Below are positions 1 to 5,735 of a stretch of 7,696 nucleotides of DNA, one piece after another. Position 1 is the first letter of the stretch; every line of letters starts with the position of its first letter. Where the stretch lies: contig DFBP01000168.1 of assembly GCA_002366685.1 (NCBI GenBank), positions 1,543-9,238 on the forward strand, in the 5' to 3' direction. The notes under the pieces were generated by a model. The model was not told the origin of the DNA, ran no database searches, and saw only the letters and a program-made list of their open reading frames with translations. The stretch comes from Rhodobacterales bacterium UBA3077 (GTDB taxonomy: Bacteria > Pseudomonadota > Alphaproteobacteria > Rhodobacterales > Rhodobacteraceae). A program made the translations under genes and the position numbers.

Positions 1-773
1 GTGATATAGGAATGCACCTCTTTGGCCCCCTTCTCTGTCAACAAATCAGCGGCTTTGCAAAGCGTGCCGGCCGTGTCGCAAATATCGTCCACAATAATGC
101 AAACCTTGTCTTTAACCTCGCCGATTACGGTCATGCCCGCAATCTCGCCGGGGGCGTTGCGGCGTTTGTCCACAATCGCAAGGTCAGCCCCGATATTCTG
201 GGCGAGCTGGCGCGCACGGGCCACACCGCCAACATCGGGGGAAACTACGGTCACGTTTTTAAGATTTTTGAAATGGTGCTTCACGTCCAGCGCAAAAATC
301 GGTGAGGCATAGAGGTTGTCCACCGGAATATCGAAAAAGCCCTGAATCTGGGCGGCGTGCAGGTCCATCGTCAAAATCCGCTCGATACCGGCTTCGGTCA
401 ACAAGTTGGCCACCAACTTCGCGCTGATCGGCGTGCGCGCCTTGGTCCGGCGGTCCTGCCGCGCATAACCAAAGTAGGGAATAACCGCAGTGATGCGCTT
501 GGCTGAAGACCTTTTCAACGCATCGGCAATAATCATCAATTCCATCAAGTGATCATTCGCCGGTTTCGATGTGGGTTGCAGGATAAACATATCCTCGTCC
601 CGCACGTTTTCGTAAACCTCGACGAATATCTCGCCATCGTTGAACTGCTCCACACGGGCATCTACAATCGACAGCGGTTCGCCGCGGTGCATCCCCATTC
701 TTTTGACGATATTTCGCGCCAGTGTTTTATTGGCATTGCCGGAAATGAGCTTGGGGGGATGCGAGCTGCGCAT
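1..773 (-). CDS. prs: Ribose-phosphate pyrophosphokinase (PRPP synthetase), 3' end cut by the window edge
   Basis: Converts ribose 5-phosphate and ATP to PRPP and AMP in the cytosol, feeding purine, pyrimidine, histidine, tryptophan and NAD synthesis. The reading frame opens at the ATG at 773 (MRSSHPPKLISGNAN...) and is still open at base 1, giving 257 codons of an expected 310-340, so roughly the last 80 residues lie outside the window. Visible class I PRPP synthetase landmarks are the N-terminal LISGNAN at about 9-15, the FNDGEIFVEV region at 44-53, the ATP-binding loop YFGYARQDRRT at 100-110, DLHAAQIQGFFD at 137-148, and the PRPP-binding loop IIVDDICDTAGT at 226-237. The ATG is preceded at 11 nt by a weak AAAGG. 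It is divergent from the hydrolase gene. The overall sequence is typical of alphaproteobacterial Prs, and the identification is secure. Confidence 0.97.
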   Translation of the reverse strand, partial: MRSSHPPKLISGNANKTLARNIVKRMGMHRGEPLSIVDARVEQFNDGEIFVEVYENVRDEDMFILQPTSKPANDHLMELMIIADALKRSSAKRITAVIPYFGYARQDRRTKARTPISAKLVANLLTEAGIERILTMDLHAAQIQGFFDIPVDNLYASPIFALDVKHHFKNLKNVTVVSPDVGGVARARQLAQNIGADLAIVDKRRNAPGEIAGMTVIGEVKDKVCIIVDDICDTAGTLCKAADLLTEKGAKEVHSYI

Positions 774-885
774 GATCGGAAACCTTTGGTTAGGTGGCGA
801 TTCTCTCTGGGCTTGGGCGCGGTGTAACAAACCCGTTGCCGCTTGCATAGGGGCTTGTTAAGGGTTCAGGCAAAAGGATGTCCAA
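774..885. promoter_or_regulatory. Divergent intergenic region between prs and the hydrolase gene
   Basis: This 112-bp gap must hold the start signals for both flanking genes. On the minus strand a possible prs promoter is TTGCCT (868-873) and TATGCA (844-849) with an 18-bp spacer, a modest match that would give a leader of about 60 nt. On the plus strand the clear signal is the hydrolase ribosome binding site AAGGA at 874-878, 7 nt before the ATG at 886. No convincing plus-strand promoter boxes are seen. The proposed prs -35 box overlaps the hydrolase ribosome binding site, so the two transcripts may interfere. The promoter calls are by eye and weak. Confidence 0.35.
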
Positions 886-1686
886 ATGGCAATCGAAATA
901 ATCAACGGAAGGCAGATCGGCGTTTCCCGCAGGGGGGAAGGCGTGCCATTGCTGTTGTTGCATTGCGCACTCGCACATCGCGGGGCGCTGGCCCCGTTAA
1001 TGAACCATCTCGGTGCTATGGCGTTCACGGCCATTGACTTGCCCGGGCATGGTCAATCCGAGTATGACCAAAGCACAGATATTCAGGTGCAAGCGATTGA
1101 AACCACAATCGCATTGTTAGAAGACGCTGATGGTCCCAGCCATTTGTTCGGGCATAGTTTCGGTGCGACCGTGGCGTTGCGCGTGGCGATTGACCGCCCC
1201 GATCTGGTGCGCTCGGTCGCGCTCTATGAACCGGTTTATTTTTCACTGCTGGCGCATTCTAATCCACAAGCCTATGAAACCGAAGCGTCAGCCGCCGGAG
1301 CGTTTTCCCGAGCGGCCGAACAAGGGGACTGGCCCAATGCCAGCCGCGCGTTTCTGTCTCGCTGGAGTTCGGAAAGCTTTGATGATCTTTCAAAAGCTCA
1401 GCAGAGTTATATCCTGAGAACCATCCCCCTGATACTGGCCAGCGAACCTTCTATATCTTCGCCAGAAAGTGGTGAAGAAGTGCTGAGCCGATTGCAAGGG
1501 TTGCGCCTTCCGCTTGTATTGCTGGAAGGTCGTAACTCGCCGCCTGTTATCTCAGCGATAAATGCGGTGATTGCCGAACGGGCTTTGAATGTTGAGCGCC
1601 GGATTATTGATGGGGCCAGCCATATGGGGCCAATCAGCCACCCGGGTGAGGTAGCGGCTGTGCTTAATGAGTTCTTTATAGAATAG
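886..1686 (+). CDS. Alpha/beta-fold hydrolase, substrate unknown
   Basis: A 266-residue cytosolic protein with no signal peptide and the usual length of a single-domain alpha/beta hydrolase. It shows the oxyanion-loop region PLLLLHC at 21-27, the DLPGHGQS turn at 51-58, the nucleophile elbow GHSFG at 89-93 with Ser91 as nucleophile, a helical cap at about 115-195, and the catalytic histidine in GASHMGPISHP (His246). The usual Asp after the penultimate strand is absent: the sequence there is LLEGRNSPP (213-220). Glu115 in ALYEP, at the end of the strand after the elbow, could serve as the acid, as in LinB-type haloalkane dehalogenases. The start is supported by AAGGA at 874-878. It stands alone between divergent prs and the convergent threonine aldolase gene, so context gives no substrate. 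It could be an esterase, lactonase or C-C hydrolase. Confidence 0.9.
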   Translation: MAIEIINGRQIGVSRRGEGVPLLLLHCALAHRGALAPLMNHLGAMAFTAIDLPGHGQSEYDQSTDIQVQAIETTIALLEDADGPSHLFGHSFGATVALRVAIDRPDLVRSVALYEPVYFSLLAHSNPQAYETEASAAGAFSRAAEQGDWPNASRAFLSRWSSESFDDLSKAQQSYILRTIPLILASEPSISSPESGEEVLSRLQGLRLPLVLLEGRNSPPVISAINAVIAERALNVERRIIDGASHMGPISHPGEVAAVLNEFFIE

Positions 1687-1702
1687 GCTTTACCTGCCAA
1701 AT

Positions 1703-1732
1703 GCATTTTCAAAAGATACCTTTTGAAAATGC
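1703..1732. terminator. Perfect 13-bp inverted repeat between convergent genes, possible bidirectional terminator
   Basis: The arms GCATTTTCAAAAG (1703-1715) and CTTTTGAAAATGC (1720-1732) are exactly complementary around the 4-nt loop ATAC. The repeat begins 16 nt after the hydrolase stop, where the transcript from the opposite side would also end, which suits a bidirectional terminator. Neither strand has a long U-tract after the stem: GGCTGCGG follows on the plus strand and ATTTGGC on the minus strand. It is therefore not a textbook intrinsic terminator and could instead be part of the adjacent dispersed-type element. Confidence 0.45.
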
Positions 1733-1828
1733 GGCTGCGGCGCTGTGGCCTCGGCTGCGCCTCGGCAGGGGCTGCCGCCCCTCTTGGCTTTGCCAATTCA
1801 CCCCGCGAGTATTTTTTCAGAAAAGAAG
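1733..1828. repeat. Structured GC-rich intergenic element, probable dispersed repeat of Rhodobacterales type
   Basis: The non-coding stretch between the 13-bp hairpin and the threonine aldolase stop is unlike the coding sequence around it. It contains a direct repeat of GCCTCGGC (1748-1755 and 1759-1766, 11-bp period), two competing short stems (AGGGG 1767-1771 with CCCCT 1778-1782, or GGCAG 1764-1768 with CTGCC 1772-1776), a further hairpin TTGGC-TTT-GCCAA (1784-1796), then the tail CCCCGCGAGTATTTTTTC followed by AGAAAAGAAG (1801-1828). From memory, spacers with the same order (GC-rich stems, then a CCCCG.GAGTATTTTT tail and an AAGAAG-like end) recur between genes in roseobacter genomes. Only one copy is present here, so repetitiveness is inferred. 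Confidence 0.4.
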
Positions 1829-1833
1829 CGGAT

Positions 1834-2886
1834 TTAGGCGCTGATCAGATCAATGAACCGGTCGATCTCTTCATCGCTTGTGGCCCAGTTGCAAACCAGC
1901 CTTGCTGAAATGATTTCGTCATCCGGCCCTTCCAATGGCTGATCAAACGGCCAGTGATAATATTTGGCGCCAGCTTCATGAGCGGCGATATGGCCTTTGC
2001 GCGGCCAACCGGCAAATATTGCGTTGGCCTGCATCGGGTGCAACAGATTTGCGCCCGGAACCTTCAAAATGCCTTCTGCCAAACGGTCTGCGGCGCGGTT
2101 GGCTTTCTGCGCGAGGTTTAGCCACAGACCATTGGTCAGATATGCCTCCATTTGCGCGGACAGGAACCGGTGCTTGGAAAACAGATGCCCGCCGCGCTTG
2201 CGGCGGAGTTCGAATTCCCAAGCCAGTTCGGGGTCAAAAAGGATGACAGCTTCCACGCCGAGCAGGCCATTTTTGGTACCACCAAAGCTGAGGACATCAA
2301 TGCCGGCTTTCCAGGTCATTTCAGCGGGTGTACAGCCCAAGCGCACCAGTGCATTGGCAAAACGGGCGCCATCCATATGGCAGGAGATATCGTTTTTACT
2401 GGCAATTTCACAAAGTGTAGAAATTTCTGCCACCGTATAAACGGACCCGGCCTCTGTGGCGGTTGTTAGGCTGAGCGCGCCCTTTTGAACATTGTGTACG
2501 CCGGCGCGCGCGGTATGCATAATCGCTTTTTCAAGGCTCTCAGGGTCAATTTTGGCGTCTTCCCCGTCCAGCAGGGTCAGCTTGCTGCCGCCGGTGAAAA
2601 ACTCGGGTGCCCCGCATTCGTCTTCCTCGATATGCGCCATCCGGTGGCAATAGACCGTTTGCCAAGGCTGCACGAGGCTTGCGAGGGCCAGTGAATTGGC
2701 GGCCGTGCCCGTGGCAACCAAATAGACCTCGGCCTTGGGGGCTTCGAAGATTTCGCGAACAAGGGTGCGCACGTTATCCATGATCGGGTCAGCTCCGTAA
2801 GGCATCGCCGAACCCTCATTCGCCCGCGTAATCGCTGCAATGACTTCGGGGGCTGCTGGCCCGCCATTATCCGACGCAAAAAACAT
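1834..2886 (-). CDS. ltaE: Low-specificity L-threonine aldolase family protein (PLP enzyme)
   Basis: A 350-residue fold-type I PLP enzyme of the beta-eliminating lyase/threonine aldolase family, expected to cleave L-threonine or L-allo-threonine to glycine and acetaldehyde in the cytosol. The phosphate-binding TGTAAN is at 59-64, a conserved His in AHIEEDE at 85 (stacks on PLP in this family), the Asp that pairs with the PLP nitrogen in HMDGAR at 172, and the Schiff-base lysine in SFGGTKNG at 205. SARLVCNW near 327-334 has the expected C-terminal carboxylate-binding Arg. Length is normal. The ATG at 2886 is preceded by GGGGAG at 2893-2898, formed by the last two codons of the upstream YcgN-like gene, 3 nt away. 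It is the last gene of the operon. The exact stereospecificity cannot be read from sequence. Confidence 0.92.
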   Translation of the reverse strand: MFFASDNGGPAAPEVIAAITRANEGSAMPYGADPIMDNVRTLVREIFEAPKAEVYLVATGTAANSLALASLVQPWQTVYCHRMAHIEEDECGAPEFFTGGSKLTLLDGEDAKIDPESLEKAIMHTARAGVHNVQKGALSLTTATEAGSVYTVAEISTLCEIASKNDISCHMDGARFANALVRLGCTPAEMTWKAGIDVLSFGGTKNGLLGVEAVILFDPELAWEFELRRKRGGHLFSKHRFLSAQMEAYLTNGLWLNLAQKANRAADRLAEGILKVPGANLLHPMQANAIFAGWPRKGHIAAHEAGAKYYHWPFDQPLEGPDDEIISARLVCNWATSDEEIDRFIDLISA

Positions 2887-2889
2887 GAG

Positions 2890-3327
2890 TTACTCCCCGA
2901 TAATGTAATCTTCGATATCATCCATATCGACTTCGTATTCCGGTATCGCCCACTCTTTCACCGAAGCGCCGGCTTCTACAACCGATTCCTTTTGGCCTGA
3001 AAGCAGAGGGTGCCAATCAGGCAGCCCCTCACCTTCGTGCAACAACCGGTAGGCGCAGGTGGAAGGCATCCATTCCGCGATCTGTTCGATGTTGTCGGGC
3101 GTGAGAATCACGCAATCTTTCACGATCTGTTTGCGTAGGGCATAGTTGCCACATTGGCAGGTTTTTGTGTCGAGCAGGCGGCAGGAAACATTTGTGAATA
3201 AAAAGTTCCCTGTGTCTTCATCTTCCAGTTTGATCAGGCAGCAATTGCCGCAACCGTCGCACAAAGCCTCCCATTCTTCACGGGTCATGTCGTCCATTGA
3301 CACCCGCTCCCAGAAGTTTTTACGCAT
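2890..3327 (-). CDS. YcgN/UPF0260 family cysteine-rich protein, putative metal or Fe-S cluster binder
   Basis: A 145-residue cytosolic protein of the YcgN (UPF0260, CxxCxxCC) family, whose biochemical role is not established. Nine cysteines are visible: Cys23, 26, 29 and 30 in CDGCGNCC, Cys49 in SCRLL, Cys57 and 59 in TCQCGNY, Cys72 in DCVIL and Cys91 in STCAYRLL. The WHPLLSG motif follows at 105-111. This matches E. coli YcgN motif for motif as I recall it. The ATG at 3327 overlaps the end of ribF by 8 nt (ATGCGTAA) and has a poor ribosome binding site. A second ATG at 3297 (residue 11) has a GGGAG upstream, but residues FWERVSMDDMTREEWE before the cysteines align with the start of E. coli YcgN, which favours the longer form. 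It is probably translated by coupling to ribF. Confidence 0.93.
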   Translation of the reverse strand: MRKNFWERVSMDDMTREEWEALCDGCGNCCLIKLEDEDTGNFLFTNVSCRLLDTKTCQCGNYALRKQIVKDCVILTPDNIEQIAEWMPSTCAYRLLHEGEGLPDWHPLLSGQKESVVEAGASVKEWAIPEYEVDMDDIEDYIIGE

Positions 3328-4240
3328 TCTTGAGGATCTCGCGACTCTGCGCGCAATCTTTGTGCATCTGTTCGATTAGTCCATCTAAATCGTCAAATTT
3401 GAGCTCTGGGCGTTGAAATTGGACAAGAGCGACCGAGACCTCAGCCCCGTAGAGGTCCCCCTCAAAGTCAAAAACATAGACTTCAAGGTTGGGAATATTG
3501 CGGCCAAAGGTTGGGCGGTCCCCCAATGATGATGCCCCTTGATAGTTGCCTTTGTGCGGCCCCGTCAGCACATCAAAAAACACCGCATACACGCCAAAGC
3601 GCGGCAGGTGCAGGTCTTTCACCGAGATATTGGCCGTTGGGAATCCGAGCTCCCGTCCGCGTTGGTCGCCCTGTTCGACCACACCGTCAATCCTGTGCCA
3701 GTGGCCAAGCATCCGTGCGGCATCTTCGGGCTGGCCAGCGGCCAAAGCACTGCGAATGGCCGAAGAAGAATAATGCCCGTGTTTGTCAGAAATCAGCGGG
3801 GCCACCGTCAGCTCGATACCGTATTCAGGGCAATGCTCGCGCAAAAAGGCAACGTCACCTTCGCGCCCTTTGCCAAAACGGAAGTCCTCCCCAACGACGA
3901 GGTGCGAGATCCCGAGCCCGCTGGCGAGCACATCACGCACAAATTCCAACGCCGTAAGGCTGGAAAGCGCCTCATTGAAAGGTAGATCATAGAGCACATC
4001 AACGCCGATTTTTTCAAGCCGGTGGCGCTTGGCAGCCACGTTCATCAGTCGAAATGAAGGTGAGTCAGGGGCAAAAAAACTGCGCGGATGCGGCTCGAAG
4101 CTGATAACCCCCAGCGGCGCACCTTCGCGCCGCGCCAAATTGATCACCGAAAGGTGCCCAAGATGCACCCCGTCAAAATTGCCCATCGCCACCGAGGCGC
4201 CGCGCAAAGGAATATCGGTATACCGCTCGAAAATCTGCAT
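3320..4240 (-). CDS. ribF: Bifunctional riboflavin kinase/FAD synthetase
   Basis: Phosphorylates riboflavin to FMN and then adenylates FMN to FAD, releasing pyrophosphate, in the cytosol. Counting from the ATG at 4240, the protein has 306 residues, normal for bacterial RibF. The N-terminal nucleotidyltransferase domain (about 13-165) carries GNFDGVHLGH at 20-29 with the HxGH signature, SFEPHP at 47-52 and YSSSAIR at 157-163. The C-terminal flavokinase domain (about 180-300) carries GRELGFPTAN at 195-204 and NLEVYVFDF at 251-259 with the catalytic Glu. An in-frame GTG lies one codon upstream at 4243, but AAAGG at 4247-4251 is 6 nt from the ATG and only 3 nt from the GTG, so the ATG is chosen. 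That binding site overlaps the stop codon of the MaoC-like gene (TAAAGG). Its 3' end overlaps the YcgN-like gene by 8 nt. Confidence 0.96.
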   Translation of the reverse strand: MQIFERYTDIPLRGASVAMGNFDGVHLGHLSVINLARREGAPLGVISFEPHPRSFFAPDSPSFRLMNVAAKRHRLEKIGVDVLYDLPFNEALSSLTALEFVRDVLASGLGISHLVVGEDFRFGKGREGDVAFLREHCPEYGIELTVAPLISDKHGHYSSSAIRSALAAGQPEDAARMLGHWHRIDGVVEQGDQRGRELGFPTANISVKDLHLPRFGVYAVFFDVLTGPHKGNYQGASSLGDRPTFGRNIPNLEVYVFDFEGDLYGAEVSVALVQFQRPELKFDDLDGLIEQMHKDCAQSREILKNA

Positions 4241-4246
4241 CACAGG

Positions 4247-4251
4247 CCTTT
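4247..4251 (-). promoter_or_regulatory. Ribosome binding site of ribF overlapping the upstream stop codon
   Basis: AAAGG on the minus strand shares two bases with the TAA stop of the MaoC-like gene (4250-4252), giving TAAAGG. It is 6 nt before the ATG at 4240 and decides that start over the GTG at 4243. The arrangement suggests that ribosomes finishing the MaoC-like gene reinitiate on ribF. Confidence 0.7.
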
Positions 4252-4693
4252 AGCTACGGCGCGGTGCCATCACCAACGCCTCTCCCTTTATCACTACGGT
4301 ATCGCCCACAGTGCAAATGCAATCAAGCCCCACCTTGGCTTTGCGCGGGTCAATCGTGCGCACAGTGACCGTGGCGCGCACCTTGTCTCCGGGGCGCACA
4401 GGGGCGGTAAACATCAGATTTTGCTGCAAATAAATGGTGCCATGGCCCGGCAATTGCTCTCCAATTACGGCCGAAATCAGCCCTGCGCCCAACATCCCGT
4501 GGGCAATGCGCCCGTTAAAAGGCGTGTCGGTGGCATATTCGTCATCCATATGGATCGGGTTATGGTCACTTGAAAGCACCGCAAAAGCATGGATTTCTTC
4601 GTCATCAATCACCTTTTCCACAAAGCGGCTCATGCCCACTTCAAGGTCTTCGACAAATATAGTGCCTACCGGCAGGTCATGTCCTCTTGGCAT
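4250..4693 (-). CDS. MaoC-like hot-dog hydratase, (R)-specific enoyl-CoA hydratase type
   Basis: A 147-residue single hot-dog-fold protein of the MaoC/PhaJ group, the usual length for a one-domain R-hydratase. The hydratase signature is clear: SSDHNPIHMDDEYA at 41-54, with Asp43 and His48 in the spacing of the PhaJ catalytic Asp/His pair, then the FNGRIAHGMLGAGLIS stretch at 59-74. A second half, YLQQNLMFTAPVRPGDKVRATVTV at 88-111, is typical of the family. It likely hydrates a trans-2-enoyl-CoA to the R-3-hydroxyacyl-CoA, but the acyl chain is unknown and no fatty-acid or PHA genes are nearby. The ATG at 4693 lies 2 nt from the ppaC stop and has GAAGG at 4701-4705 inside the end of ppaC, so translation is probably coupled. 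Confidence 0.92.
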   Translation of the reverse strand: MPRGHDLPVGTIFVEDLEVGMSRFVEKVIDDEEIHAFAVLSSDHNPIHMDDEYATDTPFNGRIAHGMLGAGLISAVIGEQLPGHGTIYLQQNLMFTAPVRPGDKVRATVTVRTIDPRKAKVGLDCICTVGDTVVIKGEALVMAPRRS

Positions 4694-4695
4694 CG

Positions 4696-5616
4696 CTACA
4701 CCTTCAGGTTCGGAATAATTTGCTTTTTGCGGGATACAACGCCGGGCAACAGCACCATATCACCAGATACTTCAGCGTTAAACGACTTTTCAGCCAGTGC
4801 CTTCACGGCCTCATTTGGCACCAGCAAGGTCGACGCTTCGTTCAGAATATCGACCACAAACAAAAGCACCTCGTCCACGCCGTCTTCCACGGTCACGCTG
4901 CCCATGGTTTCCATCAGGCTGGCTTTACGGTCAAGCACGACGGAAGGGCTCGTGGTTTCCAGCACCGATATCCGCATCTTGGCCTCGCCAACCTCAAAGA
5001 TTTTCGAGTCGAGCCGCAGAAGCTCCGCGTCGGAAAAATGCGAAATATCGGATTTCGCGGCAAACATCTCGGCCGCATATGTCGGAATATCCAGCCCCAG
5101 GTCTTTGGCCATCCGGTGCGCAATGGCAACATCCCGCGGCGTGGTGGTCGGGGAGCGGAACTCCAACGTGTCTGAAAGAATACAGCTCAAAACCAGCCCT
5201 TTAACAGGGTCCGGCATGGCCTCCATCGCCTCAGAGGGAATGATCGCCATCATCACAGTCGCGGTTGAAGCCACGGGGCGGATCGTGAAATTAATTGGCG
5301 TTTTGGTGGTTAAGCCGCCAGCAATTGCGTGGTGGTCTATAACCTGACGAATGTCAGCATCCGAAATGTTTTCAAAAAGCTCGGCGGGGTTGTTTGTGTC
5401 AACAATCACCACTTTTTCACCGGCTTCGATACCGGTGAGAATCTCGGGCAACTTAAACCCCCAGCGTTCCAGCACAAACAGGGCCTCGGTATTGGGTGTA
5501 CCCAAAACATAAGCCGTCGCTGGCTTTTTTGCCACTTCGTTCAGGTACCAAGCCCAGATCAGGGCGGAGCCGGTTGCGTCTGTATCGGGGGCCTGATGGC
5601 CAAAAACCTTAATCAT
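4696..5616 (-). CDS. ppaC: Manganese-dependent inorganic pyrophosphatase (family II, DHH superfamily)
   Basis: Hydrolyses pyrophosphate to two phosphates in the cytosol, pulling biosynthetic reactions forward. From the ATG at 5616 (MIKVFGHQAPDTDATGS...) it is 306 residues, the typical family II length. Expected metal ligands are visible: His7, Asp11 and Asp13 in GHQAPDTD, Asp73 in VDTNN, His95 and His96 in the DHH motif VIDHH, and Asp149 in LSDT. The C-terminal DHHA2 domain carries the substrate-binding SRKKQIIP at 295-302, where Arg296 and Lys297 are expected to hold phosphate. The frame stays open for 33 codons upstream (to 5715), but AAAGG at 5624-5628, 7 nt before this ATG, the family N-terminus and the promoter within the extension all fix the start at 5616. 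It is the first gene of the five-gene operon. Confidence 0.97.
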   Translation of the reverse strand: MIKVFGHQAPDTDATGSALIWAWYLNEVAKKPATAYVLGTPNTEALFVLERWGFKLPEILTGIEAGEKVVIVDTNNPAELFENISDADIRQVIDHHAIAGGLTTKTPINFTIRPVASTATVMMAIIPSEAMEAMPDPVKGLVLSCILSDTLEFRSPTTTPRDVAIAHRMAKDLGLDIPTYAAEMFAAKSDISHFSDAELLRLDSKIFEVGEAKMRISVLETTSPSVVLDRKASLMETMGSVTVEDGVDEVLLFVVDILNEASTLLVPNEAVKALAEKSFNAEVSGDMVLLPGVVSRKKQIIPNLKV

Positions 5617-5623
5617 GATGTCG

Positions 5624-5628
5624 CCTTT
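5624..5628 (-). promoter_or_regulatory. Ribosome binding site that fixes the ppaC start
   Basis: AAAGG on the minus strand with a 7-nt spacer to the ATG at 5616. No equally good site precedes the in-frame start codons further upstream, which also lie in or beyond the predicted promoter. Confidence 0.7.
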
Positions 5629-5652
5629 GTTGCGCTGCAATATTTTTATCGG

Positions 5653-5681
5653 TGTATAATACGGCAAAGCCGCTTTGTCAC
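5653..5681 (-). promoter_or_regulatory. Sigma-70-type promoter of the ppaC operon with a palindrome in its spacer
   Basis: On the minus strand, GTGACA (5676-5681, five of six consensus bases) and TATACA (5653-5658, four of six) are separated by exactly 17 bp. Transcription would begin near 5646, giving a leader of about 30 nt before ppaC. The spacer contains CAAAGC-C-GCTTTG (5665-5677), a perfect 6-bp inverted repeat around one base that touches the -35 box, well placed for a repressor. No other promoter is obvious within the operon. The boxes were found by eye. Confidence 0.6.
5655..5660 (+). promoter_or_regulatory. Possible -10 box for the DUF2161 gene
   Basis: A perfect TATAAT on the plus strand lies 75 bp before the ATG at 5736 and overlaps the ppaC -10 box on the other strand. 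The best -35 candidate is TTGCGC at 5630-5635 with a long 19-bp spacer, so this promoter is weakly supported. If both are real, the two divergent promoters compete for the same site. Confidence 0.35.
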
Positions 5682-5735
5682 CCATAACCATTAAGGTGCT
5701 TTCCATCTGCTTCAAGCTCTGGCAATTTGGGCCGC

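Noticed and set aside
1407..1796. Minus-strand open frame opposite the hydrolase, running through the hairpin
   Set aside because: The hydrolase on the plus strand has clear catalytic motifs, while this frame has none and includes the structured spacer.
3511..3985. Two overlapping plus-strand frames of 148 codons opposite ribF
   Set aside because: Both are shadows of ribF coding sequence, with no recognisable domain or start signal.
4589..5347. Long plus-strand open frame (252 codons) opposite ppaC and the MaoC-like gene
   Set aside because: Low-complexity Ser/Thr-rich translation, crosses two well-identified genes on the other strand, no ribosome binding site or motif.
5617..5715. In-frame N-terminal extension of ppaC (33 codons)
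   Set aside because: It crosses the predicted promoter, has no family similarity, and the AAAGG at 5624-5628 clearly serves the ATG at 5616.
5727..5735. TTG start for the DUF2161 gene three codons upstream
   Set aside because: It adds only LGR-like residues with no ribosome binding site. The ATG at 5736 is preferred, though neither start is well supported.
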